Part shown: positions 11,873 to 19,954 of the stretch, one piece after another
Layout of the letters: the number at the start of each line of letters is the position of its first letter
Position numbering within the stretch: the stretch's first letter is position 1
NCBI GenBank assembly: GCA_011057845.1
Contig: DSDB01000661.1
Location: 1-20,074 of the forward strand
DNA from: Phycisphaerales bacterium
Lineage (GTDB): Bacteria > Planctomycetota > Phycisphaerae > Sedimentisphaerales > Anaerobacaceae
Direction of reading: 5' to 3'
Length of the DNA: 20,074 nucleotides
Program-made: the position numbers and the translations under genes
The notes under the pieces: model-generated
Seen by the model: only the letters and a program-made list of their open reading frames with translations
Database searches by the model: none
What the model was told of the DNA's origin: nothing

Positions 11873-14800
11873 ATGGCGGACGTGTTCGACCAGTATCTTG
11901 ATGCAATCAATAAGGCGTTGGCGGGTGGGGATGCGACGGAGCATACGCATCGACCGGCCCTCAAGGTGCTGGTGGAGGCCCTGGGCGAGGGGATTACGGC
12001 GGTCAATGAGCCCAGGCGGATTGCGTGCGGGGCGCCGGATTTGCGGGTCGCCCGTACCGAGCACGGGACGGATCAGACCCTCGGCTACGTCGAGTGCAAG
12101 GATATCGGGACGAACCTCGTGAAGGAAGCGCGTAGCGAACAAGTCAAGAAGCGTTATCTGCCGAGCCTCAGCAACTTCATACTGACGGATTACATTGAGT
12201 TTCGGTGGTACCTGTGCGGTGAAATGCAGCTTACGGCGCGGCTGGCGCACGAGGAAACCGGGGGACGGTTCAAGGCGACGGCCGAGAGCGGAAAGCAGGT
12301 CGAGGATCTGTTGACGGCGTTCCTCTCGCAGGCGCCGCAGCGCATCACGACCGCGAAGGACCTGGCGGAGCGGATGGCGGCCCTGGCCCGGCTGCTGCGG
12401 GATGTCATTGTCGGGACCTTCGGGCGGGAAGAGCCGCGGGGACAGTTGCACGAGCAACTGGAGGCGTTTCGCAGGGTGCTCATCCACGACCTGACCGAAG
12501 AGCAGTTCGCCGATATGTATGCCCAGACCATCTGCTACGGGCTGTTCACGGCGCGTTGCCACATTGACCCTGCGGGCCTCCGCGACGCCCAATCCCGCGC
12601 GATGGATCGGCGCAGCGCCAAATTCAGCCGAAGGGACGCCGGGTATCTGCTGCCGAAGACCAATCCGTTTCTGCGGAAAATGTTCAACCAAATCGCCGGG
12701 CCCGACCTCGATGATCGCATCACATGGGTGGTCGATGACATCGTGGCGCTGCTCGACCGCGCGGCGATGGATGAGGTGTTGAAGGGGTTTGCCCGAGGCA
12801 GCGGGGGGCGGGACCCCGTCGTCCATTTCTACGAGACCTTCCTCGGACAGTACGATCCGACGCTGAGAGAGATGCGGGGAGTCTACTATACCCCCGAGCC
12901 CGTGGTCAGGTATATTGTGCGAAGCGTGGACCAACTGCTGAGGAAGAAATTCGGCCTCAAGCGGGGGCTGGCGGATAACACAACGGTCAAGATCCCTGAC
13001 GGCAATGGGCAAACCAAAGTGGCGCATAGATGCCTTATACTTGATCCGGCCGTCGGGACTGGGACTTTCTTGTTTGAAGTCATTGATGAAATCCACCGGC
13101 GCTTTCAGCGTCAGAAAGGGATGTGGTCGGGATATGTCAGAGAGCATCTCCTGCCGAGGTTGTTCGGGTTTGAGCTGATGATGGCGCCGTATGCGGTGGC
13201 GCACATGAAGTTGGGGTTGCAGCTCGGCGAGACCGGCTATGACTTTGAGAGCCACGAGCGACTCGGCATATACCTGACGAATACGTTGGAAGAGGCCTCT
13301 GAGGTATCCCAAAATGTCTTCGCTCAGTGGCTCAGCGATGAGGCGAGAGAGGCGAACAACGTCAAGAAGAACCTGCCGATCATGGTCGTGCTGGGCAACC
13401 CGCCCTACTCCGGGGTTTCGGCCAACCAGGGGCGGTGGATTAACGCGCTGGTGGACAGTTATCGAGAGGCGGACGGCGGCCGTCTCGGAGAGAAGAAGGT
13501 ATGGCTGAAGAACGACTACGTGAAGTTCATGCGATTCGCGCAGTGGCGAATAGAACGGACGGGAGCCGGCATTCTGGCGTTTATCACGGACCACAGTTAC
13601 CTGGACAGCCCCACATTTCGAGGCATGCGCGAGCGCTTGCTGGGGAGTTTTGATGAAATTTATATCCTGAATCTTCACGGAAACAAGAAGCGGCGGGAGA
13701 CCGCACCCGACGGCGGGGAGGATCAGAACGTTTTTGATATTACCCAGGGGGTGGCTATCGGCATCTTCGTGAAGAACGGGACGCATCGGCAAGCCGAGGT
13801 TCGGTATGCGGACCTGTGGGGAAAACGGGACGTGAAGTATAAGTTCTTGACGCGGGAGAACGTCGAGCGGACGTCGTGGAAGAGGATTCATCCCAAGTCG
13901 CCGTTCCACCTCTTTGTGCCCGCCGATGGAAGCATGGAGGCGCAGTACCGCGAGGGCTGGAAGATCACCGATATATGTCGCGTAGGCTCGAACGGCGTTC
14001 AAACGTCGCGGGATGAGTTGGTTGTTGCTTTTACTCCGGAGGAACTGCGGACACGCCTTGGCATGTTTCTGGATAAACGACAGAGCGATGATGAGATCAG
14101 AAGCCGCTTCTTCTCTGGAAAGGGCGGCATGAAGTACTTGCCTGGGGACACTAGAGGATGGTCTCTGGCTGAGGCTCGTAGCACAATCCGCGAGAACCGG
14201 AAGTGGCCGCAGAGAATAGCCAGATATGCGTATAGACCGTTTGATGACAGGGTCATTCTATACATGAGCGAGGTGATAGACTGGCCACGGCCCCAAGTGA
14301 TGCAGCATTTTGGGCGGCGCAACAGGGGTCTGTGCGTTGGGAGGGCGGGACTGGTGCAGGCCGACGAGTGGGACTTGGTTTATTGCATGCAGATCATGTG
14401 CGACCACAATCTGTTCCGCCGGGGCAGCAGCATGAACATGCCGTTGTATATCTACCCGAACGGCTCACAGCAGGACATGGATTATGAAAGCTGGCCGCGT
14501 GGCGAGGGCGGGCGGGTGCCGAATCTGTCGCGGGAGTTTGTGGAGGAATTGGCGCGCCGCGTGAAGCTGGCGTTCGTCGCGGATGGGCGGGGAGACCTGA
14601 GAAAGACGTTCGGCCCGGAGGATGTATTCGAGTACATCTACGCGGTGCTTCACAGTCCGGAGTATCGGCGGCGCTATGCGGAGTTTCTCAAGATCGACTT
14701 CCCGCGGATACCCTGGCCCAACGGACGGGCGGACTTTCGCGAGCTTTGTCGGACGGGGCGCCGGTTGACGGCGCTGCACCTGATGGAGGCGGACGTTCTG

Positions 14801-15115
14801 GAGGACGACAAGCGTTGGCCGCTGTTTCCCAAAGAAGGCGGTATGGCGGTCGAGGCGGGCTATCCCCGCCACGTCGTGGACGCCGAACGGCCCGCGGCCG
14901 GGCGGGTGTACATCAACAAGGACCAGTACTTCGAAGGGGTGCCGCCGGTGGTCTGGCAGTTCCATGTTGGGGGCTATCGGGTCTGCGAGAAATGGCTCAA
15001 GGACCGCCGCGGGCGGACGCTGAGCTACGGCGAGGTCAACCACTACCAGAAGGTGGTCGTGGCCATTAGCGAGACGCTGCGACTGGTGGAGGCGGACTGC
15101 ATGGGGGCTCTGTAG
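11873..15115 (+). CDS. Single-chain restriction-modification enzyme, type IIG / type ISP-like, without helicase
   Basis: This 1080-residue protein combines nuclease, methyltransferase and target recognition. The N-terminal PD-(D/E)xK-type nuclease shows APDLRVA (Asp56) and YVECKDIG (Glu74, Lys76). Helical sequence follows (FADMYAQTICYGLFTARCHI near 214). The gamma-class N6-adenine methyltransferase has MRGVYYTPEPVVRYIVRSVD, motif I LDPAVGTGTFLFEVID (from Asp391) and catalytic motif IV GNPPY (508-512). The C-terminal half (about 600-1080) resembles the type ISP specificity region (ARYAYRPFDDRVILYMSE, PEDVFEYIYAVLHSPEYRRR, VWQFHVGGYRVCEKWLKDR). Classical type ISP enzymes such as LlaGI are near 1,580 residues with a RecQ-like helicase. 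I see no helicase motifs here, so it should cut like a type IIG enzyme. ATG 11873 follows AGGGG; a TTG at 11849 is less likely. It has its own promoter and no separate specificity subunit. Confidence 0.88.
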   Translation: MADVFDQYLDAINKALAGGDATEHTHRPALKVLVEALGEGITAVNEPRRIACGAPDLRVARTEHGTDQTLGYVECKDIGTNLVKEARSEQVKKRYLPSLSNFILTDYIEFRWYLCGEMQLTARLAHEETGGRFKATAESGKQVEDLLTAFLSQAPQRITTAKDLAERMAALARLLRDVIVGTFGREEPRGQLHEQLEAFRRVLIHDLTEEQFADMYAQTICYGLFTARCHIDPAGLRDAQSRAMDRRSAKFSRRDAGYLLPKTNPFLRKMFNQIAGPDLDDRITWVVDDIVALLDRAAMDEVLKGFARGSGGRDPVVHFYETFLGQYDPTLREMRGVYYTPEPVVRYIVRSVDQLLRKKFGLKRGLADNTTVKIPDGNGQTKVAHRCLILDPAVGTGTFLFEVIDEIHRRFQRQKGMWSGYVREHLLPRLFGFELMMAPYAVAHMKLGLQLGETGYDFESHERLGIYLTNTLEEASEVSQNVFAQWLSDEAREANNVKKNLPIMVVLGNPPYSGVSANQGRWINALVDSYREADGGRLGEKKVWLKNDYVKFMRFAQWRIERTGAGILAFITDHSYLDSPTFRGMRERLLGSFDEIYILNLHGNKKRRETAPDGGEDQNVFDITQGVAIGIFVKNGTHRQAEVRYADLWGKRDVKYKFLTRENVERTSWKRIHPKSPFHLFVPADGSMEAQYREGWKITDICRVGSNGVQTSRDELVVAFTPEELRTRLGMFLDKRQSDDEIRSRFFSGKGGMKYLPGDTRGWSLAEARSTIRENRKWPQRIARYAYRPFDDRVILYMSEVIDWPRPQVMQHFGRRNRGLCVGRAGLVQADEWDLVYCMQIMCDHNLFRRGSSMNMPLYIYPNGSQQDMDYESWPRGEGGRVPNLSREFVEELARRVKLAFVADGRGDLRKTFGPEDVFEYIYAVLHSPEYRRRYAEFLKIDFPRIPWPNGRADFRELCRTGRRLTALHLMEADVLEDDKRWPLFPKEGGMAVEAGYPRHVVDAERPAAGRVYINKDQYFEGVPPVVWQFHVGGYRVCEKWLKDRRGRTLSYGEVNHYQKVVVAISETLRLVEADCMGAL

Positions 15116-15170
15116 GGCTGGTTGGGGCTCCCGCGGCGGCGTCCGGCCCTGGGACCGGCCCCTTAAACCC

Positions 15171-15199
15171 TTTACAAAGAAGGGGTTTTCGTGTAGACT
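15171..15199 (+). promoter_or_regulatory. Promoter of dxs-nadK
   Basis: TTTACA (five of six, 15171-15176), 17 bases, TAGACT (15194-15199). The -10 ends only seven bases before the dxs ATG at 15207, so the transcript would be leaderless or nearly so. The region also holds a short AAACCC/GGGTTT palindrome that overlaps the promoter. Confidence 0.6.
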
Positions 15200-15206
15200 G
15201 ACGGGA

Positions 15207-17174
15207 ATGGGTGTGTTACTTGACACGATGAACAGTCCGGCGGACTTGAAGCGCCTGGAACCTGCCAAACTCAAGGCCCTGGCCGAGGAGATTCGCCAGC
15301 TTATTATCGAGTCGGTCAGCCGCAACGGGGGGCATCTGGCGAGCAATCTGGGGATCGTGGAGCTGACGCTGGCCCTGCACTATGTCTTCGACTTCGCCAC
15401 GGACAAGCTGCTGTGGGATGTGGGGCATCAGTGCTACGCGCATAAGATTCTAACCGGCCGCAAGACGCTGTTTGAGCGTCTGCGCAAGTCCGACGGCGTA
15501 GGCGGTTTTCCCGACCCGGCCGAGAGCGAGTATGACCAGTTTGCCGTCGGGCACGCCGGCACGGCCATACCGACGGCCATCGGCATGGCGCTGGGCCAGT
15601 GGCACCGCAAACAAAACGACAAGGTCGTGGCGGTCGTCGGGGACGCCAGCATCGTCAACGGCGTCAGCTTTGAGGGGCTCAACAACCTCGGGCTGGTCAA
15701 ACGACAGCTCCTGATCGTGCTCAACGACAATTCAATGGCCATTGACGCGACGGTCGGGGCCCTGGCGAAGTACTTCTCCCGGTTGCGGCTGAGCCAGACC
15801 TATGAAGACCTGCGCAAGACCACCAGCGGCATCCTGGAGCACCTGCCGGTATTCGGCAGGGGGATGGAGGAGGCCCTGGAGTGGTTGAAGAAGGGTATCC
15901 GCATGGCGTTGCCGGCCAGTCAGATGTTCGAGAGCATGAACATTCCGTATTTCGGGCCGGTGGATGGGCATGACGTGGAGTCGCTGATCAAACTGTTCAA
16001 GGCGTTCGATCATCTGGAGTATCCGGCGATACTTCATGTGTATACGAAGAAGGGCAAGGGTTTTCATCCGGCCGGAAGCACGCCGACCCAGTTCCACTCG
16101 ACCGGGCCATTCAAGATCAACGGCAAGACGGTCGAGCCGGAGGTCTACGGCGGCCGCGAGACCTTTACGCAGGCCTTCGGCAGGAGTCTGACGGCCCTGG
16201 CGCAGGAAGACGAGCGGATCGTGGCGATCACGTCGGCGATGTGCGATGGGACGGGGCTGGGGCAGTTCCGCAAGGCCTTCCCCGGGCGGTTCTACGACGT
16301 GGGAATCGCCGAGAGCGCGGCGGTGGATATCGCGGCGGGACTGTGCCGCGGCGGCCTGCGGCCGGTGGTGTGCATCTACTCGACGTTTTTGCAGAGGAGT
16401 TTCGACCAGGTCTTCCAGGAGGTCTCGCTGCAGAATCTGCCGGTGGTTTTCTGCGTGGACCGGGCGGGCTTCGTGGGTTCCGACGGGCCCACGCACCACG
16501 GTCTGATGGATATTGGGTACCTGCGGATGATGCCGAATCTTGTGCTGACGGCGCCGTCGAACGCGGCGGAGATGCAGGGGGCCTTGGCCTTTGCCCTGTC
16601 GCATACCGGCCCGGTGGTCATACGGTATCCGAAAGACGTGGTCCCGCCCGAGGAATCGGTCAGTCCGGCGTGTGCGGCTGCGTTCGAGTGCGGGCGCAGC
16701 ATCGTGGTTCGCCCGGCCGAGGACCCCGACGTGTATATTGTGAACTACGGTAGCCTGCTGGCCGAGGCGCTGGAGGCGGCGCAGTTGTTGGCGGGTGAGT
16801 CCGTTTCCGTTGAGGTCGTCAACGCGAGGTTCGCCGCGCCCATCGACGAGCGACTGGTGGAGCTGGCGGCTAGGGGCAAGGCCATGGTGACGGTCGAGGA
16901 CCATTCCCAGGCGTGCGGCTTCGGGTCGGCATTGTTAGAGGCGGCAGCGCACTGGGGCGCTCAGGGAGCCAAGCGTAAGGGCAGGAGGGCAAAGGCTGGG
17001 GATAAGCCGGTAGGCGGTATTTGTGTCTTGGGTGTCGGGCGCAGTTTTATAGGACGTGACTCACGGGGTCGCCAGCTCATGGAATCGGGCTTGAATGCCG
17101 AAGAGATAGCGACGGCCGCCAGAGAACTGCTGCAAGGACGCGGGGCCACGGAGCGCATACCATGTCAAAGGTGA
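15207..17174 (+). CDS. dxs: 1-deoxy-D-xylulose-5-phosphate synthase, divergent
   Basis: It condenses pyruvate with glyceraldehyde 3-phosphate, using thiamine diphosphate, to make DXP for isoprenoids, thiamine and (through PdxA) pyridoxal phosphate. The 655 residues include LLDTMNSPADLKRLEP, SRNGGHLASNLGIVELTLAL (His43), LWDVGHQCYAHKILTGRK, YTKKGKGFHPAG, YSTFLQRSFDQVFQEVSLQN, DRAGFVGSDGPTHHGLMDIG and VTVEDHSQACGFGSALLEAA. Two motifs depart from the norm: the ThDP motif reads GDASIVNG (145-152), where GDGAMTGG is typical, and GIAESAAVDIAAG replaces GIAEQHAVTFAAG, although the catalytic Glu369 is kept. Near 584-604 there is a basic low-complexity stretch (GAQGAKRKGRRAKAGDKP). ATG 15207 fits the family N-terminus; ATG 15228 is an alternative. 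It overlaps nadK by 13 bases. Confidence 0.93.
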   Translation: MGVLLDTMNSPADLKRLEPAKLKALAEEIRQLIIESVSRNGGHLASNLGIVELTLALHYVFDFATDKLLWDVGHQCYAHKILTGRKTLFERLRKSDGVGGFPDPAESEYDQFAVGHAGTAIPTAIGMALGQWHRKQNDKVVAVVGDASIVNGVSFEGLNNLGLVKRQLLIVLNDNSMAIDATVGALAKYFSRLRLSQTYEDLRKTTSGILEHLPVFGRGMEEALEWLKKGIRMALPASQMFESMNIPYFGPVDGHDVESLIKLFKAFDHLEYPAILHVYTKKGKGFHPAGSTPTQFHSTGPFKINGKTVEPEVYGGRETFTQAFGRSLTALAQEDERIVAITSAMCDGTGLGQFRKAFPGRFYDVGIAESAAVDIAAGLCRGGLRPVVCIYSTFLQRSFDQVFQEVSLQNLPVVFCVDRAGFVGSDGPTHHGLMDIGYLRMMPNLVLTAPSNAAEMQGALAFALSHTGPVVIRYPKDVVPPEESVSPACAAAFECGRSIVVRPAEDPDVYIVNYGSLLAEALEAAQLLAGESVSVEVVNARFAAPIDERLVELAARGKAMVTVEDHSQACGFGSALLEAAAHWGAQGAKRKGRRAKAGDKPVGGICVLGVGRSFIGRDSRGRQLMESGLNAEEIATAARELLQGRGATERIPCQR

Positions 17175-18022
17175 AGTTATTGCCCAAGCTGTTGGTTTTC
17201 GGAGATCCGTCGAAGGGTCCGGTGGCGGAGGCGATAGCGGATTTCTCGGACTTTGTGCAAGGCCGGGCCGAGATAGCGGCGACGTGCGGGTTGGAGGAGT
17301 GCGTGGGCGAGCAGCTTGAGGGCTGCCGGTTTGCGGTGATATTCGGGGGCGATGGCAGTATCATTTCCGCGGCCAGACAACTCAGCGTCAAGCGTGTGCC
17401 CGTTATTGGTGTCAATATGGGCAAACTGGGCTATCTGGCGGAGTTTGGTCTGGGGGAAATAAAGGCGCTTTTTGATGATATACTGTCCGGGAAAGCGCCG
17501 ATAGAGAGAAGGATGATGCTGGGCTGTCGCGTTGTGCGCGGCGGCCGTGAGCAATTCCGCTCGATGGCGGTCAATGACGTGGTCATCACGGCCGGACCGC
17601 CCTTTCGCATGATCGAACTGCAGATGGCGGTCGACGGCGAGCCCATCGGCGGGTGCGTGGGCGATGGTCTTATAATATGTACGCCCACGGGCTCGACGGC
17701 ACATAACCTGTCGGCGGGCGGACCGATTCTGGCCGGTTCAATGGAGGCCATGGTCATCACGGCGATTTGCCCGCATTCATTGAGTTTTCGTCCGCTGGTC
17801 ATCACGGCCGGCAGTGTGATCGAGGTGACGGGCGTTCGGGTCAACGAAGGCACGACGGTCTCGATTGATGGCCAGGTATCCATGCGGTTGACCGGCGACG
17901 ACGTGGTTCACGTGGCGCGGGCCGACGGCGATTTCCTGGTGGTCGGCAACCCGCTGCGAAGCCGCTGGGATACGCTGGCGACGAAGTTAAGCTGGGCGGA
18001 GAAGCCCAAGTATAAAGAATGA
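17162..18022 (+). CDS. nadK: NAD kinase
   Basis: It phosphorylates NAD to NADP. The 286 residues show FGGDGSIISAAR (61-72, with the catalytic Asp of GGDG), VPVIGVNMGKLGYLAEF (79-95), NDVVIT (138-143), the nucleotide loop TPTGSTAHNLSAGGPI (174-189; His replaces the more usual Tyr) and ICPHSLSFRPLVI (202-214). Length is typical. ATG 17162 lies inside the end of dxs (13-base overlap, different frame), with GGAG upstream, so the pair should be co-transcribed and perhaps translationally coupled. NADPH is consumed by the enzyme after Dxs in the pathway, which gives the pairing metabolic sense. Confidence 0.96.
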   Translation: MSKVKLLPKLLVFGDPSKGPVAEAIADFSDFVQGRAEIAATCGLEECVGEQLEGCRFAVIFGGDGSIISAARQLSVKRVPVIGVNMGKLGYLAEFGLGEIKALFDDILSGKAPIERRMMLGCRVVRGGREQFRSMAVNDVVITAGPPFRMIELQMAVDGEPIGGCVGDGLIICTPTGSTAHNLSAGGPILAGSMEAMVITAICPHSLSFRPLVITAGSVIEVTGVRVNEGTTVSIDGQVSMRLTGDDVVHVARADGDFLVVGNPLRSRWDTLATKLSWAEKPKYKE

Positions 18023-18061
18023 GGGCCCAATGCCCTCGCCGTGTTGTACGTTCAGCACGAG

Positions 18062-18086
18062 TTCGGGCGGCCTTGAGGCCCCCGAA
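18062..18086 (+). terminator. Stable hairpin after nadK, possible weak terminator
   Basis: TTCGGGCGGCC and GGCCCCCGAA pair over ten bases with one bulged C and a TTGA loop, 40 bases past the nadK stop. The following bases (atcgtgtgttt) are only mildly T-rich. A smaller GAGGGC/GCCCTC hairpin overlaps the nadK stop itself. Confidence 0.4.
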
Positions 18087-18099
18087 ATCGTGTGTTTGA

Positions 18100-18195
18100 C
18101 GGCGGAACAAGGGATTGCCGCCGATGGTAGAAACAGAGGGCCCTTACGGAGAAGGGGTGCGACAGGTGAACCTGCGAAGATAAGGTGCCGTAGCT
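18100..18195 (+). promoter_or_regulatory. Folded 5' leader of the TPR protein gene
   Basis: CGGCGG (18100-18105) pairs with CCGCCG (18118-18123). TACGG (18145-18149) pairs with CCGTA (18188-18192), enclosing a CAGG-TGAA-CCTG hairpin and the likely ribosome site AAGG (18182-18185). Such closing could modulate translation. I could not place a convincing promoter in this gap, and the structure is by eye. Confidence 0.3.
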
Positions 18196-19944
18196 ATGAA
18201 ACGCATTCATTCGACGATAACGGGCATGTCGGGGCGCCGGAGCGTGCTTCTGGCGGCGGTGGTTCTCATGTGCATGGCGGCCGCGGCCGAGAGCCGCTAC
18301 GCGGATCGCTACAACGTGCCTTCGACGCGGCGCCGCGTGTCGACCAATCCCATCGGACCGGGGACGATGCCACCGACGCGCTACCAGGATGGGCTGGTTT
18401 CCAGTCCGGACCCGACGAACGACAGCGGGAATATGCTGGTGACGGGGAACGTGGCCGGAGGGATGCACTTTCGCGGCCAGGTTCCGTATGGTAGCAGGAC
18501 GGATTTCTACGCGCCTCTGGGTTCGACGCAGTTCGATTCGTTCCTCAGGATGTCCGGTGGGGGCGAGGGTCTGCGGCAGTATGATTACCGGGGTAACTAC
18601 CCATACCAGCCGTATTTCTCGACCGGTTCGACGGTGGCGACGCAACGCTGGGACTATACGGGCGGCTACGACCTGAGCGGGGGCCGTCTCGTGGCGCAGC
18701 CGCAGGTCTATGGATTGCAGCCGATCCACCGCAGCGACCAGGTGATGGACACGACCGAGACCCTTCGGACGCGGGATGACATGGGACCGCTACTCTCCCG
18801 GACGCCGGGGGAACTCGAGAGGATCATCGCCAGTGAGACCCGGCCACAGAAGGCGATGCACGGCCTGACGACCGATCAGTACCAATCGGAGTTGCGGAGT
18901 ATCCGGGCGGAGGTCGAACGGCTTCTGGACCGGATGGAGGCGATGGGCGAGGACCCGACAACGGGTACGACGCCGATCCGCCGGCCCGAAGAGGGCATGG
19001 GCACGCCGACGGAGACGGACGGGGATACATCCCGGAGCTACTCCGACATGACGCTGGAGCAGCTACGCAGTCGGCTGGCCGAGGAGCGGGTTGCGTCGGT
19101 GGGCAAGGCGGGCGATGACGGCAAAGGGGTTTATCCGGTGGGCGATACGGGTGGTTCGGACAGCATCCAGTCGCAGATAGACGACCTGATGCGGCGCATT
19201 GAGGCCGCCGAGTCACAGGCCCCCTCGAAGGCCCCGACGGATCTGTCCGCGAATCGTGGGCCGGGCCAGAGGAACATCGCCGATGTGGAGTCCTGGCCGG
19301 CGCAGTATTTGGAGGACGCAATGGGCCGGGCGACGGCGCTTCGTCACACCCCATCCGAATCGGTTGACCCGCGAACCGGGCAGCAGCGATCGGCAGCGCC
19401 GGCGACCGAGAGCATAGAGAATCTCTCGCAGCGGGAGATCACGGCCCGCGCCGAACAGATCATGGGCGTTCACAAGGACCTGGAGTCGTACAGCAAGGCC
19501 CAGGCGCAGCAGTATTTGCAGGCGGGCGAGACCTACATGCGGCAGGGGCGGTTCTATCGGGCCGTCGATGCCTACAAAATAGCGCTGTTGTACGAGCCGC
19601 GCAACGCCCTGGCGTGCGCCGGCCGCGGCCACGCCCTGTTCGCCGCCGGCGAGTACATGAGCAGCGCATTGTTCCTGACGCGGGCGCTGAGCGCATTCCC
19701 GGAGTACGCACAGCACAAGGTGGACCTGGTCGCGCTGATCGGGACCGAGACGCTGGAGACGCGGATCGCCGACATCAAGGACCGCCTGAACCTGATCGAC
19801 ACGGCCGAACTTCGGCTCGTGCTGGGCTATGTCTACTTCCGCATGGGCGATATCTCCGCGGCCCAATCCATGCTCGCCGCCGCCGCGCCGGCCCTGGGCG
19901 ACAACCCGGCGCTCAAGGCCATCCGCGACGCCATGGCGAAGTAG
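18196..19944 (+). CDS. Secreted TPR-repeat protein of unknown function
   Basis: The 582-residue protein begins with a signal peptide: basic start (MKRIHS...GRR), hydrophobic core SVLLAAVVLMCMAAAA, and probable cleavage near residue 32. Residues about 35-200 are Gly/Tyr/Thr/Pro-rich and look extended or surface-exposed (RGNYPYQPYFSTGSTVATQR). Residues 200-430 mix short helices (IRAEVERLLDRMEAMGE, QIDDLMRRIEAAESQ) with polar linkers. The C-terminal ~150 residues form TPR-like helices: AQQYLQAGETYMRQGRFYRA with VDAYKIALLYEPRNALA, GHALFAAGEYMSSALFLTRA, and LRLVLGYVYFRMGDISAAQS. TPRs usually mediate protein contacts. An envelope scaffold role is plausible but unproven. ATG 18196 has AAGG nearby. 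It converges with the RCC1 gene, only ten bases away. Confidence 0.85.
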   Translation: MKRIHSTITGMSGRRSVLLAAVVLMCMAAAAESRYADRYNVPSTRRRVSTNPIGPGTMPPTRYQDGLVSSPDPTNDSGNMLVTGNVAGGMHFRGQVPYGSRTDFYAPLGSTQFDSFLRMSGGGEGLRQYDYRGNYPYQPYFSTGSTVATQRWDYTGGYDLSGGRLVAQPQVYGLQPIHRSDQVMDTTETLRTRDDMGPLLSRTPGELERIIASETRPQKAMHGLTTDQYQSELRSIRAEVERLLDRMEAMGEDPTTGTTPIRRPEEGMGTPTETDGDTSRSYSDMTLEQLRSRLAEERVASVGKAGDDGKGVYPVGDTGGSDSIQSQIDDLMRRIEAAESQAPSKAPTDLSANRGPGQRNIADVESWPAQYLEDAMGRATALRHTPSESVDPRTGQQRSAAPATESIENLSQREITARAEQIMGVHKDLESYSKAQAQQYLQAGETYMRQGRFYRAVDAYKIALLYEPRNALACAGRGHALFAAGEYMSSALFLTRALSAFPEYAQHKVDLVALIGTETLETRIADIKDRLNLIDTAELRLVLGYVYFRMGDISAAQSMLAAAAPALGDNPALKAIRDAMAK

Positions 19945-19954
19945 GATCTGCGAT

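Noticed and set aside
11696..14002. 768-residue minus-strand ORF opposite the restriction gene
   Set aside because: It is antisense to clear methyltransferase motifs. Its composition is that of a mirrored GC-rich gene.
15166..15190. Intrinsic terminator of the restriction gene at AAACCC/GGGTTT
   Set aside because: The palindrome is imperfect and overlaps the much better dxs promoter. I treat the region as promoter.
18139..18195. TPP (THI-box) riboswitch before the TPR gene
   Set aside because: GGGGTGC...GAACCTG...GATAA...GCCG loosely recalls the THI box, but the essential CTGAGA segment and the correct helices are missing, and the gene is not thiamine-related.
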